From an uncultured bacterium (GTDB taxonomy: Bacteria > Verrucomicrobiota > Lentisphaeria > Victivallales > UBA1829), in the NCBI GenBank assembly GCA_900549415.1, contig URNX01000013.1, positions 1 to 64,000 of the forward strand: 64,000 nt of DNA. Reading direction: 5' to 3'. Both the position numbers and the translations under genes were made by a program. Below, one piece after another: positions 62,899-64,000 of the stretch. The first letter of the stretch is position 1. The number at the start of each line of letters is the position of its first letter. Below the pieces are notes generated by a model, which was given only the letters and a program-made list of their open reading frames with translations, ran no database searches and had not been told where the DNA came from.

Positions 62899-64000
62899 AT
62901 GAACATTCAGACATCCGTCGGAGAGATTGCGGTAACCGGAGAGTTCGGTTCCGCATGGAATCTTACACATTCGGGAACCGAGCTTGAGCCGGGTCTTGAG
63001 CTTGTGCACCTGCATTTGGAAACGGAAGGGGAACTTCCGCCTCCGCAGATCAGACTTCTGTGGTACATCCCGCAGGTCGATATTCAGACCCGCTGGGCGC
63101 CGATGGTCAATTTCAACCGCTATCTTCCGCCGAACTGGGGATGCGAAACGAAGTCGAATCTCGCATCCTCCGCGCCGGTCATGGCGTTTCTGAATCAGAA
63201 GGGACAGAACCGCTTCACCGTGGCGATTTCCGAGGCGATCCGCGAGGTGAAGATTTACGGCGGAATCCACGAGGAACGCTGCGAAGTGGAATGCCGTGTG
63301 GAGCTCTTCACTGCTCCCGAAGCTCCGCTCCATTCGTATGACGTCACCCTGCGTTTTGACACACGCGGAATTTTCTATGCAGACGCCATCCGCGCAGTGA
63401 CTGACTGGTTCGCCGCGATGCCCGCATACAAGCCGTCACCTGCGCCCGCCGCCGCATTCGAGCCGATTTATTCTTCCTGGTACAGCTATCATCAGGAGGT
63501 TTTCGACAAGGAGCTGGAGGCGGAATGCGCGCTTGCGAAAGAGTACGGCATGAAGGGAATCATCGTCGACGACGGCTGGCAGACAGACGACAACAAGCGC
63601 GGTTACGCGTTCTGCGGCGACTGGGAGATTTCCAAACGCCGTTTCCCCGATATGCCCGCCCATGTTGCGAAAATCCACGAACTCGGTATGAAATACGTCG
63701 TCTGGTTCTCTGTTCCGTTTGTCGGAGTGCACAGCAGGGCGTATGAGCATTTCAAGGGAAAATACCTCTATGAAAGGAAAGGGCTGAACACGGCGGTTCT
63801 CGACCCGCGCTTCCCGGAAGTCCGCGAGTATCTGATCAACATCTATGAAAACGCCATGCGTGAATGGGGAATCGACGGCTTCAAGCTGGACTTCATCGAT
63901 ACGATACGTTTTGACGGCGAAGACCCGGCGGTTGCGGAGAACTATGCGGGACGCGACATCAAGTGCCTGCCCGAGGCTGTCGACCTTCTGCTTTCCGAAA
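62899..64000 (+). CDS. Second GH36-like enzyme, cut by the window end
   Basis: 367 codons are visible from ATG 62899, which has AAGGA eight bases upstream. There is no signal peptide. The N-terminal beta-domain leads into the TIM barrel with VDDGWQTDDN, KYVVWFSVPFVGVHS and DGFKLDFIDT. The Asp after K-x, Asp331, corresponds to the nucleophile of clan GH-D. Order and motifs follow the GH36 gene at 5733 almost step by step (NYAGRDI and LPEAVD+LLS are shared), so the two are paralogues with perhaps different substrates. The catalytic acid and the C-terminal domain lie beyond the window. Confidence 0.82.
   Translation, partial: MNIQTSVGEIAVTGEFGSAWNLTHSGTELEPGLELVHLHLETEGELPPPQIRLLWYIPQVDIQTRWAPMVNFNRYLPPNWGCETKSNLASSAPVMAFLNQKGQNRFTVAISEAIREVKIYGGIHEERCEVECRVELFTAPEAPLHSYDVTLRFDTRGIFYADAIRAVTDWFAAMPAYKPSPAPAAAFEPIYSSWYSYHQEVFDKELEAECALAKEYGMKGIIVDDGWQTDDNKRGYAFCGDWEISKRRFPDMPAHVAKIHELGMKYVVWFSVPFVGVHSRAYEHFKGKYLYERKGLNTAVLDPRFPEVREYLINIYENAMREWGIDGFKLDFIDTIRFDGEDPAVAENYAGRDIKCLPEAVDLLLSE

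Overview
The window reads as a chromosomal stretch of an anaerobic, carbohydrate-degrading, GC-rich Gram-negative bacterium, most likely of the phylum Lentisphaerota (Victivallis-like). This placement is inference. It rests on a type II secretion-like pseudopilin of the kind these genomes carry in many copies, a varied glycoside hydrolase set (GH2, GH4, GH9, two GH36), a Na+-pumping oxaloacetate decarboxylase with GTP-PEP carboxykinase, and HydE for an [FeFe]-hydrogenase. No rRNA, tRNA or CRISPR array was seen. No gene-free stretch exceeds about 250 bases.

Layout. 1-90 holds the first codons of a leftward gene (possibly a serine recombinase), with its promoter and an overlapping inverted repeat, pressed against a pseudopilin gene that lacks the usual prepilin leader. 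850-7496 (+) carries two related exported proteins and a GH36 enzyme. 7607-11546 (-) is lacZ plus an esterase. 11732-18427 (-) is an energy module: pckG, then birA-oadG-oadA-oadB. PEPCK makes oxaloacetate, BirA loads biotin onto OadA, and the OadABG pump turns decarboxylation into Na+ export. 18611-20656 (-) is nifU-nifS. 20907-22262 (+) is a GH4 enzyme. 22348-24049 (-) is pyrK-pyrD. 24136-27135 (+) is suhB-priA. 27124-32907 (-) is an AsmA-like protein, an M32 carboxypeptidase, a hotdog thioesterase and a degenerate SGNH protein.

The dominant feature is a leftward block from 60462 to 33000 (about 27 kb, 21 genes, most junctions overlapping) for a Wzx/Wzy-type exopolysaccharide: initiating sugar-phosphate transferase, Wza-like lipoprotein, Wzc-like protein without a Walker A motif, Wzy-like polymerase, Wzx-like flippase, several glycosyltransferases, a GH9 hydrolase, an alkaline-phosphatase-superfamily enzyme and two unusual nucleotidyltransferase-like proteins. 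A complete-looking signalling chain is built into it: a hybrid histidine kinase (last gene), an HPt protein (second gene), a REC-PP2C-HATPase regulator (first gene) and a STAS anti-anti-sigma protein (middle). This matches the known HptB-HsbR-HsbA and SypE-SypA type pathways.

The most striking observation is a 19.5-copy GCTT (AAGC on the coding strand) tetranucleotide repeat inside the 5' coding region of the REC-PP2C-HATPase gene, downstream of a good promoter and bordered by a perfect 14-bp inverted repeat. Gain or loss of one unit would shift the frame and stop translation within about 15 codons. The whole locus is therefore a candidate phase-variable polysaccharide system. 60688-62822 (+) is mnmA-hydE, and the window ends inside a second GH36 gene.
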